Shown one piece after another: positions 31,624-43,494 of a stretch of 64,000 bases of DNA. Each line of letters begins with the position of its first letter. Positions within the stretch are counted from its first letter, which is position 1. The position numbers and the translations under genes were made by a program. The notes beneath the pieces were generated by a model. It was not told the DNA's origin and ran no database searches. It saw only the letters and a program-made list of their open reading frames with translations. The stretch comes from Lonicera japonica (taxonomy: Eukaryota; Streptophyta; Magnoliopsida; Dipsacales; Caprifoliaceae): the NCBI GenBank assembly GCA_021464415.1, contig CM038471.1, positions 75,560,414-75,624,413 on the forward strand, written 5' to 3'.

Positions 31624-34600
31624 GAGTGCTTTAAGTGTCACAAGGTAGGCCACATCAAGAAGAATTACCCGGAGCTAAAAGGTAAGAAGGCGGACGCGCC
31701 AAGGGAGGTTGCGAAAGTTGCGACCCAAGAGGTGGACCAAGAGGTTAACACCGATGTTCTTACTTGTTTTTTGACGGATCAAAGTAGTGGGTGGATTCTT
31801 GATTCCGGATGCTCCTATCACATGTGCCCGAATCGTAATTAGTTCGTTGACTACACGGAATGCAATGGAGGGGAAATCTTCATGGGCAATGATGCTACAT
31901 GCAAAGTTGTCGGTATTGGCACGGTGAAAATAAAGATGTGGGATGGCGTGACCCGCACGCTAAGTAATATTAGACACGTACCCGCTCTCAAGAAGAATTT
32001 AATCTCCTTAGGCACACTCGATTCAAAAGGGTGTGTGATTCAAGCCGAAGACGGGGCTATGAAGGTGAAGAAGGGATCAATGGTGATTTTGCGCGGCACA
32101 AAGTCATCGAACAACCTTTATAGGTTGAAAGGAAACACGGTGGTTGGTGGAGCGGCGGTTACCACGGAAGCAGAAACAGATGAGCTTTTATTATGGCACA
32201 TGAGGCTTGGCCAAATGAGCCAACGGGGCATGGAGGAGCTTCATCGACGAAAATTGTTGAAGGGGGTCCATGGGTGCAAGCTCGATTTCTGCAAGTATTG
32301 TGTGATGGGCAAGCAAACTAGAGTTCGATTTGATACCGCGGAACACAAAAGCCGAGGTATGCTTGATTATATTCACTCCGATGTGTGTGGTCCTTTAGAG
32401 GTAGTTTCTTTGGACGGTTTCAAATATTTTATGACTTTTGTTGATGATTTTTCACGTCTAGTTTGGGTCTACTACTTGAGGGAAAAATCCGAGGTTTTTC
32501 AAAAATTCAAGGAGTGGAAGGCTATGGTGGAAAATCAAACGGGTCAGAAAGTAAAATATTTGAGAAGTGACAACGGAGGGGAGTATAAAGATGGAGAATT
32601 CGTGAAGTTTTGCAAGAATGCCGGCATCAAAAGGCACTTTACCGTGAAGAAAACTCCACAACAAAATGGAGTTGCAGAGAGAATGAACCGTACCATAATG
32701 GATAGGGCGAGAAGTATGAGGATTCATGCCGGCTTGTCGAAAACATTTTGGGCGGCTTGTGTTGATCATGCCGTTTACTTGGTCAATAGGTCACCGAATG
32801 TGAATCTTGGTTTGAAATGTCCGGAAGAAGTATGGTCGGGACGAGAAGTGGACTACTCTAAGTTAAGAGTGTTCGGGTGCCCGGTATATGCTCATATTCC
32901 TAGCGACGAGAGATCAAAGAATGACCCGAGGGCTCACCGGTGTATCTTTCTCGGCTTTGGGGGAGAGGTGAAAGGGTTCAAGCTTTGGGATCCGGTAGCG
33001 AGAAAGCTTTTATTTAGCCGGGATGTGACATTTGATGAGGGAGCTATGCTTAAGGAACGGGAATACCAAGAGATCAATGATAACGGTGGGGTTAATATGG
33101 TCAAGATTCCAATTCTAGTTCCAAGTTCGTCGGTTACCGGAGGTGGTGGAGCATCTTCAAGTGGTAGTAGAGATGATTATCATGAAATTCAATCGAATGA
33201 CGACGCGGTTGAGGTGGAGCTAGAGGAAGAGGAATTCGAGGAAAGACCAGGTGAGGTGGAGCCAGAACCATCGATAGCACGGGATAGACCACGACGGGAA
33301 ATCAAACCACCCTCAAGGTTTGGTTGGGAAGACGATGTCAACTATGCCCTTATTACAAGTGAGGGTGATCCAACTAGTTATAAAGAAGCCATTAGTGTCA
33401 AAGATAAGGATAGTTGGATGGGTGCTATGGTAGAAGAGATGGAGGCTTTACGAATGAATTCCGTTTGGGATTTGGTTCCTAGACCCAAGGACCGGAGCAT
33501 TATCGGTTCCAAATGGGTCTTTAGGAAGAAAGAAGCAATCAACAAAGATGAAGCACCAAAATTCAAGGCACGGTTAGTAGCGAAGGGGTTTTCTCAAAAG
33601 GAAGGGGTTGATTATGATGAGATTTTTCCCCGGTTGTGAGACACACTTCGATACGGGTTTTGCTTGCTATGGTAGCTCAGTTTGACTTGGAGCTTGAGCA
33701 AATGGATGTAAAGACGACTTTTCTTCATGGTGATTTAAAGGAGACGATTTACATGGCGCAACCGGAAGGGTTCAAGGAAGTAGGTAAGGAAAAATTTGTT
33801 TGTCGGCTTAAGAAGTCCTTATATGGACTAAAGCAGTCGCCAAGACAATGGTACCTACGGTTTGACTCATTTATGTTGTGGATTGGTTATCGTCGGTGTG
33901 ATGGTGATCATTGTGCCTATGTTCGAAACTTTGATAATGGCTCGTTTATCTTGTTGATGCTTTATGTGGATGATATGCTTATAGCGTGTCGAGATATGTC
34001 AAAGGTAAAGGAGCTCAAGGTGCAATTGGGTCGGGAATTTGACATGAAGGATCTTAGGGCCGCACAAAAGATCCTTGGTATGGAGATTCGGAGAGATAGA
34101 AAGGTTGGCAAGTTATGGCTTTCGCAAAAGAAGTATATTTCTTATGTCATTGAGAAATTCAATATGTCGAGTGCGAAATCGGTTTCTACTCCGTTAGCTC
34201 CTCATTTTGCTTTGTCCGCAAAGCAATGTCCTTCCTCTCTTAATGAGTGTGCCGAGATGTCGACAACACCGTATGCTTGCGCGGTTGATTGTCTTATGTA
34301 TGCCATGGTATGTACAAGGCCGGATCTAGCTCTCGCGGTTGGAATGGTTAGTAGGTATATGTCGAATCTGGGTAAAAAGCATTGGAATGCGGTTAAATGG
34401 GTTCTTCGTTATCTACAAAGTACCAAGTCCTTGGGTATAGTGTTTGAGCGAAAAAATGGGGCTGATAGTGTTGCGGGATTTGTAGACTCCGATTATGCGG
34501 GAGATCTTGATAAAAGAAGGTCTACCACGGGTTATGTGTTCACTTTGACAAGTGGGCCGGTAACATAGAGATCTATGCTACAAGTAACAAGTGCTCTGTC

Positions 34601-34934
34601 TACGACAGAAGCAGAGTATATGGCACTCAAGGAGGCGTCGAAGGAGGCGGTATGGTTGAAAGGCTTAGTGAGCGAGTTGTGCTTGAAGCATAAGAGCATT
34701 TTACTACGGTGTGATAGTCAAAGTGTGCTTTACTTGGCTAAAAATCAAGTGTATCATGCTCGTACGAAGCACATTGATGTATGGTATCACCGAGTTCGGG
34801 ATTGGGTTAATTCCGGAGAAGTCGTTCTAGAGAAGGTGAATACGGATGAGAATGCGGCCAATATGCTCACAAAACCGGTAACCGCGGAGAAGTTTAGGCA
34901 TTGCCTAAAGCTTCTTAATCTCTCTTCATGTTGA
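31624..34934 (+). pseudogene. Copia pol: protease, integrase, reverse transcriptase, RNase H (disabled)
   Basis: Protease motif WILDSGCSYHM lies at about 31792, then a TAG at 31840. The longest open part (31882-33639) has the pre-integrase zinc motif (LLWHMRLGQ...CKYCVMGK), the integrase core with its catalytic acidic residues in HSDVCGP, RSDNGGEY and NGVAERMNR, and the start of the reverse transcriptase. A one-base deletion near 33628 shifts the frame; the reverse transcriptase continues at 33636-34568 with catalytic LYVDDML. A TAG at 34566 then interrupts before RNase H (STTEAEYMALKEA, RCDSQSVLYLAKN, HARTKHIDV), which runs to 34934. Apart from these lesions the domains are full length. Confidence 0.9.
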
Positions 34935-35036
34935 AGAAGGAGGGTGTGACCTTGGAGGTGTCGGGATAATCTCTAAGGGGATGCATGGTTCTTATCCCGA
35001 GGTGGAGCAATCGAGGTTGGTTTGAGATTACTCGCC

Positions 35037-35046
35037 AAGGTGGAGA
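35037..35046 (+). promoter_or_regulatory. Polypurine tract
   Basis: AAGGTGGAGA immediately before the 3' LTR, the expected plus-strand primer. Confidence 0.75.
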
Positions 35047-35859
35047 TTGTTGTGTTTGGCTTGTAATTCATGCAAGCAGTGAGAGTTCAAAGTTGTTATT
35101 GCAGTAAAAACAGTGCACTCGGATTTAGTGCAAAGTTGTTATTGCACTAAAGTAGTTTACTACAATGTTGTTATTGCAGTAAAACATTGCACTCGGGCTT
35201 GAGTGCAAAGTTGTTATTGCACTACTCGGATTTGGCTGCAAAGTTGTTATTGCAGCAAAGCAGTGCACTCGGATTGATTGCAATATGTATATTGCAGTTG
35301 GGTGCAAAATCAGTTTTGCACCAGGCAGAATACCCAGAATGAGGTGCAAAGTTGTTATTGCACCTGGGCGGGTAAAAGGCAAATTGCCTTGTTTTTTCAC
35401 TTGGTATAAATAGAAAGGCTTATTTCTATTTTGTAGAGACTTGAAAGAGAGTTGTCTTGTTAGAGTGAAAAAGAGAAAGACAAGTGCTTAGCTAGGGTTT
35501 AGCTAAGGTGAGAGGTGATCTTTGGAGGTTTGTTTCATTGATCTAGAGTTAGGTTTATTGTGAGAGAATTGTTGTAAATTCTTGGTTAATCAATAAAATT
35601 GCTCCCTCTTGGTGGAAGACCTAAAGGTTTCCACAAAAACACGGTGTGTTCTTTCTTGCTTTATTTTGCTCTTGATTGTCATTGTTATTTATCTTCCATC
35701 TATATTTGCTTGAGTTTGTGTTGGTGATTCTTGGTTTGATCTAAGATCCTATTGCTTGACGGTTTCCGCCCGCCAAGTGTTCGTGGAAATTCCCGAAAAG
35801 GATTTCTCGGGTTTATATGTGGATTTGGGACTTGGTTATTATTCCCACATTCATAACAA
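35047..35859 (+). repeat. 3' LTR of the copia element (813 bp)
   Basis: Matches the 5' LTR throughout, with about 13 substitutions and one extra A in an A-run. It ends CATTCATAACAA followed by the target duplication CGATA. Confidence 0.95.
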
Positions 35860-35972
35860 CGATATTCCAAGCTGAGGGATTGAGGCAGAGGGGGAGGGTT
35901 GCTGCTGCTGCTCTGTTTTGTGTTTGTTCTATTTAATATTTTTTTTTCAAGGGATTGTGTTTGTTCTATTTA

Positions 35973-36205
35973 CCTCTGATACCATGTTAAAACATATAAA
36001 ACTAGATAGAGAGATGGGAAAAATTGTATATACTATTAATTGAATTAATAAAGTACATAAGAGAAGGGCTCTATATATAGAGCTCAAAGAGATAAAGAAA
36101 AGGAAATAAACTAACCTAACTACGAAAACGAAACTAAGAAATCCAACTAGGAAAAGAAAACTAAAGAAATAAAAATAAGGAAAAGGAAATATAAATAATT
36201 TAACA
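35973..36205 (-). mobile_element. LTR relic with primer-binding site (copia-type)
   Basis: On the minus strand TGTTAAATTATTT... (from 36205) ends ...TTTTAACA at about 35985 and is directly followed by TGGTATCAGAGG (35984-35973), a Met-tRNA primer site. A CTCTATATATAGAG TATA-like palindrome lies inside at about 36068-36082. About 220 bp. The internal region after the primer site is lost within 40 bp, so this is a 5' LTR stub. The size resembles the short LTRs of the copia element at 40.5-47.1 kb, but the sequence is different. Confidence 0.6.
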
Positions 36206-36239
36206 AGCTGACCCTTGTTGCCCCTTATTCCATCCACCC

Positions 36240-36735
36240 ATGATCTTGCTCTTTCCTCCATTGAACAAAATATTAAAAACACATATTATAATTCAAGTGC
36301 GTGAAAGGAGGGTGACAAATGAAATGCTGCTGCCTTTTGTAGAGGTGATATTTCACTTGAATTTTGTTGATCATGCATCAAAAAAGCATCTCGTAAGTTG
36401 TCAAGTCTTTGTCTAAACTCTGAAGGAGCGATAATCTACTATGACGAATGCATGCGTTACTGTAATTAAAAGATGTTACTAAAATAATTAACACACCATG
36501 CATGCATCATAGTGGATTATAGTTTCATCAAAGCTTCGACAAAGACTTTGACAACTTACGAGTTGCCTTTATCTACGTGATCGACAAAATTCAAGTGAAA
36601 TGCATGTCACCTCTACAAAAGGCAACAACATTACGTTTGTCACATTTTTTTTTTCAAACTTAACGCTTGAATTATAATGTGTGTTTGTAATTAATATTGT
36701 GTTCAAGGGAGGAAATTAAGAGCAAGATTGACATT
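36240..36735. repeat. Long inverted repeat (arms of about 215 bp)
   Basis: The left arm 36240-36455 and right arm about 36490-36735 are imperfect complements. Matching landmarks include GATCTTGCTCT, ATTATAATTCAAG, GCCTTTTGTAGAGGTGA, TTTCACTTGAATTTTGT, CTCGTAAGTTGTCAA and GTCTTTGTC. The spacer is about 35 bp. RNA from either strand would form a long hairpin. Could be a foldback transposon or an inverted duplication; one end overlaps the polypurine side of the LTR relic. Confidence 0.85.
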
Positions 36736-36955
36736 TTATCAGCTGGTAGGTGGCCCGGAGTATTATTGAAGTGCTTATTGTAAAAACAAATTAACAGGAT
36801 GGTTGTGTGGGTTAGAAATGCTGGTACAAGCTAGGACCAACATTCACAACTCACAAGGAACCTATTTAATTCCGTTATTTTAGAGAGAACATATATAAAT
36901 TCATACATTTTAGAAAGAGATATATAAAAGGAAAAGATTTGTGCATAACTGCATG

Positions 36956-36986
<31 letters not shown>

Positions 36987-37237
36987 TGTTAACGCAGACA
37001 TGCAATTTCTTTTTTGATTTTGGACAACATATATAAGAGCAACAAAAGAAAGAAAACACCAGCAGCAAATTAAGCACTAAAACTAAAAGAAAAAGAAAAG
37101 AAACATAACTGCATATATATATATATACAAGAAAAGAAAAGAAAAAGTAGGGAGCTACTTTACTCATTGCCAATTGGTTTTGGATTGGATGCTCTAAAAT
37201 CTAACATGGCATTAGAAGAATAAGATCCTCGTCGTTT
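36736..37237. other. AT-rich spacer with (AT)n/(GA)n microsatellites
   Basis: No gene. A TA/GA compound microsatellite lies at about 36955-36987 and TA repeats near 37115. Confidence 0.5.
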
Positions 37238-37450
37238 GTCTTCATCCACACGGGCGGGCGTGATTGGAAGAGATATATAAGATCCATGGGTAGGCGTGTT
37301 TCTAGAGTCTTCATCCACACGGGCGGGCATGATTGGAAGAGATAGTGGATAATCACAAAGTAATATATAAGATCCAGGGGAGTAAAAATAATATATAAGA
37401 TCTAGGGGCTACTCCAGGCAGGCGTGTTTCTGGCGTGGATAATCATAATG
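37238..37450. repeat. Imperfect direct repeats with CACACGGGCGGGC
   Basis: TCTTCATCCACACGGGCGGG followed by YRTGATTGGAAGAGATA occurs at about 37240 and 37307. AATATATAAGATCYAGGGG and GCGTGTTTCTRG blocks recur downstream. A small scrambled duplication cluster, noncoding. Confidence 0.7.
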
Positions 37451-38527
37451 TAATAGGGGCTACTCCAAGCATTAGAGGCCACGTCCAAAGCAAGAGAGAG
37501 ATTAAGTACTATATAGCATTGTGTAAAATTTATAAATTGTGTAAATTTTTTGTTGCTTCAATGGTTGTGTAAAATTAATGCCAATTAAGTTCTTGTGTTT
37601 AACGGCTGTGTATTTTGCACATTCAATTTACATAGCCAACTAGGATTTTCTCTCCACCTACTCATTCTCTCTCATTTGTGTAATTTTTTATTCTTTAAGT
37701 GGCTATTTTTTATTGGATCACTTATTTTTACACATGAGTATTAATATTGGCTATTGAAGAGTAAATGGGTCTATGTAATTTTTTTTTGTAAAGCTCACTT
37801 GCCATATAGAATTTACACAATAATTTTACATAGTCCTATTGGATGAGATGCTCTAAGACGTACCAGAGAGAATTGCAAAGATTGAGTGTATAAATATAGA
37901 GAGAGATGGCGAAAACATATTCAAGGCGGCAAGGCTAAAACATTTGTGGATGGACTAATATATCCTTATTCTATGCTGTTGAGAATGGCTGGCTCAAACT
38001 ATTGATCCCACATAAAAAAATTGTATAACTTAACATGAATATATAGGTGGGTGGAGTCTCCACATAGTAACGATACCCTTTAAGTTAAAACCACAAACTT
38101 GTAACCCAAAAATATTTAAGTTGAGAATAATATCGTTATTATGTGCGCGAATCGACAGGCCCAGTAATTTTATAAGAATTTTTAGTTCTTTAGATCTCTT
38201 TAAAAAAAGAAGATATTAATAACTCTTAGTCACTAAATAATTCACGTTAAACTCTAGCTGACTTCAACTACTTCGTTTGGGTTGTAAGTAATTAATGTCA
38301 AACAAATTTATCAAACTAGAAATTACGTAGAATGGCTTATTATACTTTGATTTTTACCAAAAATCCAATGAATAATATTTTTTTGAATGAATGGCCTATT
38401 TTTAATTGGTAATAGTGTAAGAGGCCTATTTTGTTTTATATTTTAAATGAATGTATTTGAATAAATTTAAATATCATTTAATTAATAAAAACATGTTATG
38501 TATTACCTAAATTACCCCTTTTTATGG
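37451..38527. other. Spacer with MITE-like fragments, no gene
   Basis: TTGTGTAAAATTTATA near 37518 faces TAGAATTTACACAATAA near 37808, next to CCTATTGGATGAGATGCTCT, wording typical of small plant MITEs, but paired ends and a target duplication could not be defined. The rest is AT-rich. Confidence 0.35.
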
Positions 38528-38765
38528 AATTTACACAAAAAATATGGACTGCAAAGTTCATATTGCAGTAAAATATGAACTGCAAAGTTCATATTGCAGT
38601 GAAATATGGACTGCAATATGAACTTTGCACTAAAAATATGGACTGCAAAGTTCACATTGCAATAAAATATGGACTGCAATATGAACTTTGCACTAAAAAT
38701 ATCGACTGCAAAGTTCACATTGCAGTGAAATATGGACTGCAAATTTCATATTGCAGTCCATATTT
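38528..38765. repeat. Array of TGCAAAGTTCATATTGCA hairpin units
   Basis: About seven units of 30-35 bp, each with ATATGGACTGCAAAGTTCAT or its inverted form ATGAACTTTGCA, separated by ATTGCAGTRAAAT. Both orientations alternate, so the array can fold on itself. The core resembles the TGCAAAGTTGTTATTGCA motif repeated in the copia LTRs at 30.0 and 35.1 kb. Weak ORFs on both strands are created by the repeats. Confidence 0.85.
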
Positions 38766-39059
38766 TAATGCATATTGGTATTTTTTAGTTTATTTTAAGG
38801 GTTGGGATGTCATTTTATAATGAAAAAAAAAGACCCATGTCATATTATTAATAAAATAAAAAATAGGCCCTTTATTTAAAAAAATTATTCCTTGGCTTTA
38901 GTGTGAAAATCTTTCTCTAATAAGCCATTTTTTTAATTGCCCCTTTATCAAAATCCCATCTTCTTAACTTGAGTGATTCCTTAGTTAGTAATTGGTGATT
39001 AATTATAATCTTTAATTAATAGCTCACTTACTACCTACCTTCTCCTTTATTAATTAGTG

Positions 39060-39515
39060 ATTAAGTTATCATGTAAACAATATTTTCAAACACATAAAAT
39101 TTCTGAAATTATTATCGTAAAAGTAATATTATAGAATATAATGCTAAACAGAATATGTATATAATATACATATATAAATAATGCCACACATTATATGGTA
39201 TTGATGCATTTTACAGTCTTACCAAATAAAAAATATATATAAAAAACATATATGCATGTGAATTTAGTTTTAAAAATAACTAATTAATTACATCGAAGAA
39301 TCCAATATTATATTTTATCTAGAAGACTCTTATAATCTTATCCTATTATATTATATTCCTATTATCATATATATTTGTTTTTTTAATTATTCGGTGCAAC
39401 AAACGCACCCTTAATATATATATATATATAGAAATTCAGTTTTTAGCAGGAAGTTGAGAGTTTCATAGTATTTTTTGTTCCCCATTTTTGTGTGTGCATC
39501 ACTCGATCACAGTTT
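39060..39515. repeat. Dispersed repeat, copy 2 of a pair with 28180-28530
   Basis: Contains the same ordered blocks as copy 1, with extra AT-rich insertions (for example near 39330-39400). Same orientation. The two copies bracket the copia element and the LTR relic. Confidence 0.65.
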
Positions 39516-40547
39516 AATTAATGCGCTTACGTTAATCTTTTCTCGGGTACCAAACAAAAAATAATGAAAAATCTTTATTGGATGTTAGGTCTTTTTTTGG
39601 TAGGAGTATTCCCTTTGTGATGGACTGGCCCGAAATGAGTTTCTAATTTGTTAGTTTTTATTGAATGGGAGATGGTTCATGCATGCACTTTGTCGTTAAC
39701 TATCTCTCTCATAAATTCTCTCCCGAGAAGAAATTTAGAGGTTGTGTTTAATTATGTATAAATATTAAAAAAGAGACAACGAAATTTTTTCTATGAAAAA
39801 TGGATGGCGTTGTAGATGAAAAGATTGCATTTTATTCTAATTTTACAATGTTTTTTATATTTTAGTATAAATTAATTGCACACCATAAAATAGTGCTGTT
39901 AAATTTCTTCCTTTGTGATACCAAAAACAAACATTGAATATAGAGTCATTTGAATTTTAGTCCCCATTTAATTTTCATAATAAAATTTAGTAGTCCTTTA
40001 TGTTTCTATGAAATTTGGCCTCCATTTTAAATGGATCGGAACGATTAGTTGATCAACCTAGTCAAATGTAAAAACACACTAAAGTTGCTGAACTTTGGCA
40101 ATTGCTATTGTTAGACAGAAAATCTATTGCCAGAGTAGTTTGTGCATATATGTAGTTGTAAATTATGTTTCAAGAATAATATAATACTTTGAGATTAGCA
40201 TTTCTGTTCTAGTAGTAGCAATTGCCGATGATACATTACATAAATGTCACTATGGATTGAGGAATACAAAATCACGTGAATGTGATATGCTTACACAAAA
40301 ATGTACCATATATTATAGTCATTCACCAAGAATATAATTAAATTAATTAAAATGTAGGCAACAATGATGTTTACCATTCACCAAAAACTCTACCCTTTTT
40401 TCATGCCACCTAATTGATTATTATATATTTGTAGTAGCCTTAATTAATCCAATAGGTTAATTAAGTATTTAAGTAATATAGCAGCTAAATCCATGATTAA
40501 CAGAACATATAATGTGTTTCAAACCGCACTGCATGCGTTTTCTTGTA
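39516..40547. other. AT-rich spacer without recognisable gene
   Basis: No coding frame, RNA gene or clear repeat was recognised; ORFs are short and biased. Confidence 0.45.
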
Positions 40548-40699
40548 ACTTTAGATTTAGGGTTTAGTTTTTTGTGTATCTTATTAAGTGAATGAGGCCC
40601 TATTAATAGGGAAAACCAATAAGAGATTATACACTGAGATAAATTACACTAAGATATACACCACACTAATATATTATTCTAACATATAATATTATAACA
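40548..40699 (-). repeat. 3' LTR of the minus-strand copia element
   Basis: Near-identical to 46918-47070: CTTTAGATTTAGGGTTTAG at one end and TATTATTCTAACATATAATA at the other. Confidence 0.9.
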
Positions 40700-40706
40700 C
40701 TCCTCC

Positions 40707-41825
40707 TCAAGTTGGTGCATAAATATCGAATATGCCCAACTTGCTGATCAATTTGGAAAATATTCTGTTGGAAACAACTTTAGTGAGAGCATCAGCCAGC
40801 TGATCTTTTGAACGTATATGAGGCACAGCAATTGCGTTTTCTTCTAATTTCTCTTTGATAAAGAATCTATCAACTTCCACATGTTTTGTTCTATCATGTT
40901 GAACTGGATTTTGAGCAATATCACATGCTGCTTTGTTATCACAATATAACACCATAGGTTCTCTCGGTGGATAACCTAAATCAGTCAATAGAAACTTTAG
41001 CCATAATAACTCTTGGACGCCCATTTCCATTCCTTGATATTCAGCCTCAACACTTGATCGAGACACGACATTCTGTTTCTTGCTTTTCCAGGTAACAAGA
41101 TTTCCACCCACAAACATAAAATATCCTGATGTTGATCTTCTGTCACTTATATTTCCGGCCCAATCAGTATCAGTGTATCTTTCAACCTTCAAGGTATCAC
41201 TATTTTTTGTAAACAAAATCCCTTTTCCTGGAGATGCCTTTAGATAACTAATGATCTTCGTGACAACCTTCATATGCTTTTCTCCCGGATTATGCATGAA
41301 TTGACTTACCATACTCAATGCATAAGAAATTACAGGTCTGGTATGTGCTAAGTACATCAGTCTTCCCACTAATCTCTGATAGTGCCCTTTATCGACCGAT
41401 ACTTGATCAGTTTCAATTTTCAACTTCAAACCCTCTTCCATGGGTGTTTCTGATGGCTGGCAGGCAGACATTCCCGTCTCATATAACAGATCCAATGCAT
41501 ATTTTCTTTGAGATAGAAAGATGCCTTTGGAGGACCTAGACACTTCGATTCCTAAGAAATACTTTAGTTCGCCAAGATCTTTCATCTCAAATTCTCGAGA
41601 TAGATACTTCTTTAGTGCTTCTCGTTCTTGCAAGTCATTCCCAGTAACTACTATATCATCAACATAAATGATGAGTTCTGTGATCTTCCCATTGCACCCT
41701 TTTAAGAATAATGTATGATCAGAGTTGCTCTGTTTATAACCAAATTTCCTCATTGATCTTGTAAATCTTCCGAACCAAGCTCTCGGAGATTGTTTTAAAT
41801 CATACAAAGATTTTTCAATTTGCAA
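40707..41825 (-). pseudogene. Copia reverse transcriptase C-terminal half and RNase H
   Basis: 372 codons. Reverse transcriptase: KSLYDLKQSPRAWF, catalytic IIYVDDIVVTG, EMKDLGELKYFLGIEV, GRLMYLAHTRP. RNase H: YTDTDWAGNISDRRSTSGY, SSVEAEYQGMEMGVQEL, YCDNKAACDIAQNP, HDRTKHVEVDRFFIKE. It ends at TGA inside the polypurine tract. Upstream it is cut off by a frameshift from the rest of the reverse transcriptase. Confidence 0.9.
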
Positions 41826-42625
41826 ACTTTATTTCTATGTTACATAGGAACTTCGTACCCTGATGAAAACTCCATGTATACTTCTTCTAAATCCCCATGC
41901 ACAAATGTGTTTTTTACATCAAATTGTTGTAATGGCCAGTCCAAATTTGTTGCTAATGAGAGCAAGACACGTACTGTATTGATTTTTGCTACTGGTGCAA
42001 ATGTCTCAAGATAATCGATTCCGTGAGTCTAGGTGTAACCTTTTACTACTAGTCTTACTTTTTATTTTTCAATGGTTCCGTCCGCTTTATGTTTCACTGT
42101 ATACACCCATTTTCACCCGACAAGTCTTTTTCCTGGTGGTAACTCAACTATATCCCATGTGCCATTCTTCTTCAAGGATTTTATCTCTTCGTCCATAGCA
42201 GCTTTCCATGTTGGATCGTTAGAGGCTTCCTGCACACTGTTAAGAATAGATACATAGGATAACTGATTTACAAATGACTTATTCGATTCAAACAACCTAT
42301 CATAAGACACATAGTTACTTATGGGGTATTAGGCTTTACTAGTAAGACCAAGTTCATATGTTGGTTTAGGAATACCTCTATTATTTCGGGAAGAAAGTTG
42401 CCGTTTTAAAGGTTCAGGAGAAGGTACCTAATATTCAGACGTAGATGTGTCAGAGAGAGACGATTGGTTATCAGGCGAGGGCAATTGTAAGATTGGACTT
42501 GGCAAACTTGGTTCTGACGATTGTGACGAATTTGGTATCACTGGAACTTGCGATGATATCTCGACCTGGATTAGCTTGTTGTCATCAACAAAATCAAGAG
42601 TTTGAACTTCACTATAATGCTCCCC
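41826..42625 (-). pseudogene. Copia reverse transcriptase N-terminal region and linker, frameshifted
   Basis: The piece 42113-42310 reads EASNDPTWKAAMDEEIKSLK then GTWDIVELPPGKRLVG, the start of the copia reverse transcriptase. The following segments recognisable in other frames (KWVY, the [18 protein letters not shown] and [16 protein letters not shown] motifs) are broken by stops and shifts down to 41826. 42311-42625 is the variable linker after integrase. Confidence 0.8.
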
Positions 42626-42640
42626 CTGAAGTTCAGTCGG

Positions 42641-43252
42641 CTAAAAATACGTCTCTCTTTCATGAAATACGACATCCTTAGTCACATACATTTTTCGTGA
42701 CGGAAGATGATAACAACGATACCCTTTTTGATTAGATGCATAGCCCACAAATACACACTTGATTGCACGGGGTTCGAGCTTGTTTCGGTGTTCTTTGGGT
42801 AAGTGAATAAATGCAATACAACCAAAGATTCGTGGAGGCAAGTTGGATTCTTTTGGAGCCAAAATTATTTTATGGAGCACATCGAATAACGTCTGAAAGT
42901 CAACAATCACTGATGGAACACGACTGATTAAATATACGGCCGATAAAAGAGCTTCACTGCAGTAAGATACTGGTGTATTAGCCCCAAGTAATGATGCCCA
43001 AACTATTTCTAACAAGTGACGATTCTTCCTTTTTGCAACCCAATTTTGTTGTGGCCTATATGGACAGGTAGTTTGATGGACAATCCCATGACGTTGCAAG
43101 AATTCCTGTAAAGTTGTAGCCATATATTCACCTCCATTATCACTTCGAAGTACTTGGATAGTATCATTATATTGGGTGCTAATTTGTTTATGAAATCGCT
43201 GAAACAAAGAACTAACTTCACTCTCAGACTTCATGGAACAGGTCCATGTCAT
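42641..43252 (-). pseudogene. Copia integrase core
   Basis: 203 codons with RSDNGGEYMATTLQEFL, CPYRPQQNWVAKRKNRHLLE and IFGCIAFIHLPKEHR, ending in the VFVGYASNQKGYRCY and DVVFHE motifs. The family's PQQNGVAERKN motif has changed to PQQNWVAKRKN here, replacing the catalytic Glu with Lys, so it would be inactive even if expressed. The upstream pre-integrase and first catalytic Asp (HSDVWGP, about 43330) are in an adjoining frame. Confidence 0.88.
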
Positions 43253-43494
43253 TCTTGTACAATCATCAATAAAAGTTACAAACCATCAAAAATCACTTAA
43301 AGAATTGTTAGGAGAGGGACCCCAAACATCAGAGTGAATCAACATAAAAGGGACGGAATATTTATTCAATGATGGTGAAAAAGAAGTATGATGACTTTTT
43401 GCTAGTACACATGTTTCACACTTAAACATAGAAAGATCAACATTCGTAAAAAAATTAGGAAATAACTTTTTTAAATAGCCAAACGAAGCATGAC

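Larger units (their letters stand above)
29951..35864 (+). mobile_element. Ty1/copia LTR retrotransposon, nearly complete but disabled
   Basis: Two LTRs (29956-30767, 35047-35859) flank a gag-pol reading frame in the copia order protease, integrase, reverse transcriptase, RNase H. The target duplication is CGATA at 29951-29955 and 35860-35864. Primer site TGGTATCAGAGG at 30769 matches initiator Met-tRNA usage; a purine tract AAGGTGGAGA precedes the 3' LTR. LTR ends are TTGTTGTG...CACAACAA (a one-base ambiguity remains, since TG...CA ends would need a shifted duplication). The coding frame has stops at 31621, 31840 and 34566 and a one-base frameshift near 33628. The LTRs differ at about 13 positions plus one indel, so the insertion is recent. 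Protein features recall the Tnt1/Tork group; lineage is not certain. Confidence 0.95.
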
